Source of the DNA: Rhodobacteraceae bacterium UBA2776 | Lineage (GTDB): Bacteria > Pseudomonadota > Alphaproteobacteria > Rhodobacterales > Rhodobacteraceae | DNA: 23,236 bases | NCBI GenBank assembly: GCA_002352425.1 | Contig: DEIK01000088.1 | Span: 7,121 to 30,356 of the forward strand | Direction of reading: 5' to 3' | In this document: positions 22,135 to 23,236 of the stretch, piece after piece | Layout: every line of letters begins with the position of its first letter | Position numbering within the stretch: the first letter of the stretch is position 1 | Made by a program: the position numbers and the translations under genes | The notes under the pieces: model-generated | What the model was told of the DNA's origin: nothing | The model's input: only the letters and a program-made list of their open reading frames with translations | The model's database searches: none

Positions 22135-23236
22135 TCACCAAATCCAGAACACCATGTCATCCGGCGGCAAACACACTTCGTCATTGCACGTCTGTAGCGT
22201 CAACTGTGCCCGCACCGGCCCCGTATCGGCCACCCCCAATGGAGCCGTCAACACAAACGCCTGCTCGTAGAGCGACAGGGGTGTTTCGCTGAACCCCAAC
22301 TCTTTGATCTCAGCCTCAGGATACACCGCCGCGTCCACAAGTGCACCCGATACCGTCAATTCCATCCCGATCAGATAATCCTCAAGCGGTTCATGCGCGT
22401 TGATGTGCCAACCTTCGCGCAAATCCACCTTTAATATCAAATTGCTGCCTTCGGGGTTCAGGGTGGCAAACACCCGCACAGCCCCGCCGTTCGACACCCG
22501 CATCGCGCCGACAGGCCCGCTGCGCTGCACCTCCAAAGCCGTCAAAATCGCCGCGCGTTGGCCCGGTGAATTGATCGCATCAATCGCCAGTGCCGCCGCC
22601 AGTCGCGGGGCAGCTTCGCCAACGCGTGCCAGCCGCCGGTCCAGCCCAACCAGCAGCTCCAACGCTTGTGCATTGCCTGACGCGACCTCGTTATCATCCA
22701 GCGGGCGGAACGGGCCCAGCCCAACCGCGCCCGCGTTCATGCGCATCGCCTGCTCGGGGTCGGCGAACAGGCGCACCATGTCGGTGGCCAACAGGTCTGC
22801 CGACGCCAGCCAGTCCACGTCCTCCTGATCGGTGTAATCATACAAAGCGATCAGCGCACGACCCAGTGCGGCGTAATCTACCAACTGTGCTTCGACGTCT
22901 GCGTGGCCCTGATACCAGATGCGTTTCAGCCCGTTATCCGACCACATCTCTTCCATCAGAAATCCAGCCGCTTGTGCCGCCGCTTGTGCATAATCAGGCC
23001 GGTTCAGCACCTGTGACGCCTCGGCCAATGTCGCAATCATTTCGCCGTTCCATGCCAATATGATCTTCTTGTCCTTAATCGGGTTGGGCCGGTTTTTCCT
23101 CGCCAGCCGCAACGCTTCTAACGAGGCGTCAAACAGATCAATCCCGATCGGCATTTCGGATAAATGCAGCACATTTGCACCCTCGAACGTGCCTTGCTCT
23201 TCTATCGAGTAAGCCGTGATTATGCCGTCTGCGTTT
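22135..23236 (-). CDS. YyaL/SSP411-like protein with DsbD-alpha-like C-terminal domain (5' end outside window)
   Basis: The frame is open to the right edge, so the N-terminal thioredoxin-like domain lies outside. The visible part starts NADGIITAYSIEE and GTFEGANVLHLS, then KDKKIILAWNGEMIATLAEA and VDYAALGRALIALYD, the (alpha/alpha)6 barrel of the DUF255/YyaL family. The last 120 residues differ from the usual tail: NLILKVDLREGWHINAHEP, then LQTCNDEVCLPP, which resemble the periplasmic N-terminal domain of DsbD with its cysteine pair. An envelope redox role is possible, but the missing N-terminus prevents checking for a signal peptide. The apparent start at 23172 is internal. Confidence 0.8.
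   Translation of the reverse strand, partial: NADGIITAYSIEEQGTFEGANVLHLSEMPIGIDLFDASLEALRLARKNRPNPIKDKKIILAWNGEMIATLAEASQVLNRPDYAQAAAQAAGFLMEEMWSDNGLKRIWYQGHADVEAQLVDYAALGRALIALYDYTDQEDVDWLASADLLATDMVRLFADPEQAMRMNAGAVGLGPFRPLDDNEVASGNAQALELLVGLDRRLARVGEAAPRLAAALAIDAINSPGQRAAILTALEVQRSGPVGAMRVSNGGAVRVFATLNPEGSNLILKVDLREGWHINAHEPLEDYLIGMELTVSGALVDAAVYPEAEIKELGFSETPLSLYEQAFVLTAPLGVADTGPVRAQLTLQTCNDEVCLPPDDMVFWIW

Noticed and set aside
1..23236. CRISPR arrays, tRNAs, toxin-antitoxin or phage-defence genes
   Set aside because: No regularly spaced repeats, cloverleaf sequences or defence-family motifs were seen on either strand.

Overview
The window looks like chromosomal DNA of an alphaproteobacterium of the order Rhodobacterales (Roseobacter-like). 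The evidence is the protein style, the joint presence of a bacterial ALDH16, a form II cox cluster, a small SRP RNA, a DUF1643 protein and a YyaL/DsbD-like protein, and the GC-rich, GTG/TTG-start-tolerant coding. No phage, plasmid, IS element, tRNA, rRNA or CRISPR array was seen.

Layout. (1) 1-4518, minus strand: xdhC, deoC, a two-domain aldehyde dehydrogenase of the ALDH16 type, and the start of a DUF1643 gene that runs off the left edge. DeoC releases acetaldehyde from deoxyribose-5-phosphate, and the tightly linked ALDH is a plausible consumer of it. (2) 4661-11118, plus strand: coxD-coxE-coxG-coxS-coxL-coxM, a molybdenum hydroxylase of the CO-dehydrogenase family with its accessory ATPase, VWA protein and CoxG. 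The S-L-M order and the AYRGAGR active-site loop make it form II, whose natural substrate is unsettled. It ends at a strong hairpin terminator (11126-11167). XdhC, divergent just upstream, is a fitting maturation factor. (3) About 11146-14273: the most unusual part, roughly 3 kb of decayed gene remnants on both strands. They are a glutamine amidotransferase missing its N-terminus, an internally deleted P450 without its haem cysteine, the 5' third of a glutamine-synthetase-like gene, a fragment of 5-carboxymethyl-2-hydroxymuconate isomerase, a probable HpaE start, the C-terminal half of a second CoxL-like subunit, and its FAD subunit broken by an in-frame TGA.

(4) 14360-16827: a TetR regulator with a periplasmic MBL-fold protein behind it, divergent from an alpha/beta hydrolase. 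Between them lie two near-identical palindromic operators. (5) 16824-19821, minus strand: a translation-related set, with a histone-deacetylase-family hydrolase and rluE overlapping by 4 nt, then the SRP RNA gene (ffs) with a clear promoter, a tiny leader-like ORF, and rsgA. (6) 19952-22058, plus strand: DUF167, an M48 lipoprotein protease, a single-domain YigZ/IMPACT protein and a short-chain dehydrogenase. (7) 22135 to the right edge, minus strand: the C-terminal part of a YyaL/SSP411-like protein carrying a DsbD-alpha-like domain.

The best candidate for something new is not a working system but the remnant zone: two small catabolic modules (Mo-hydroxylase and homoprotocatechuate-type genes) plus a P450/GS/amidotransferase set, all eroded together behind an intact cox operon. 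The paired TetR operators and the ffs-sORF-rsgA arrangement are the most testable regulatory observations.
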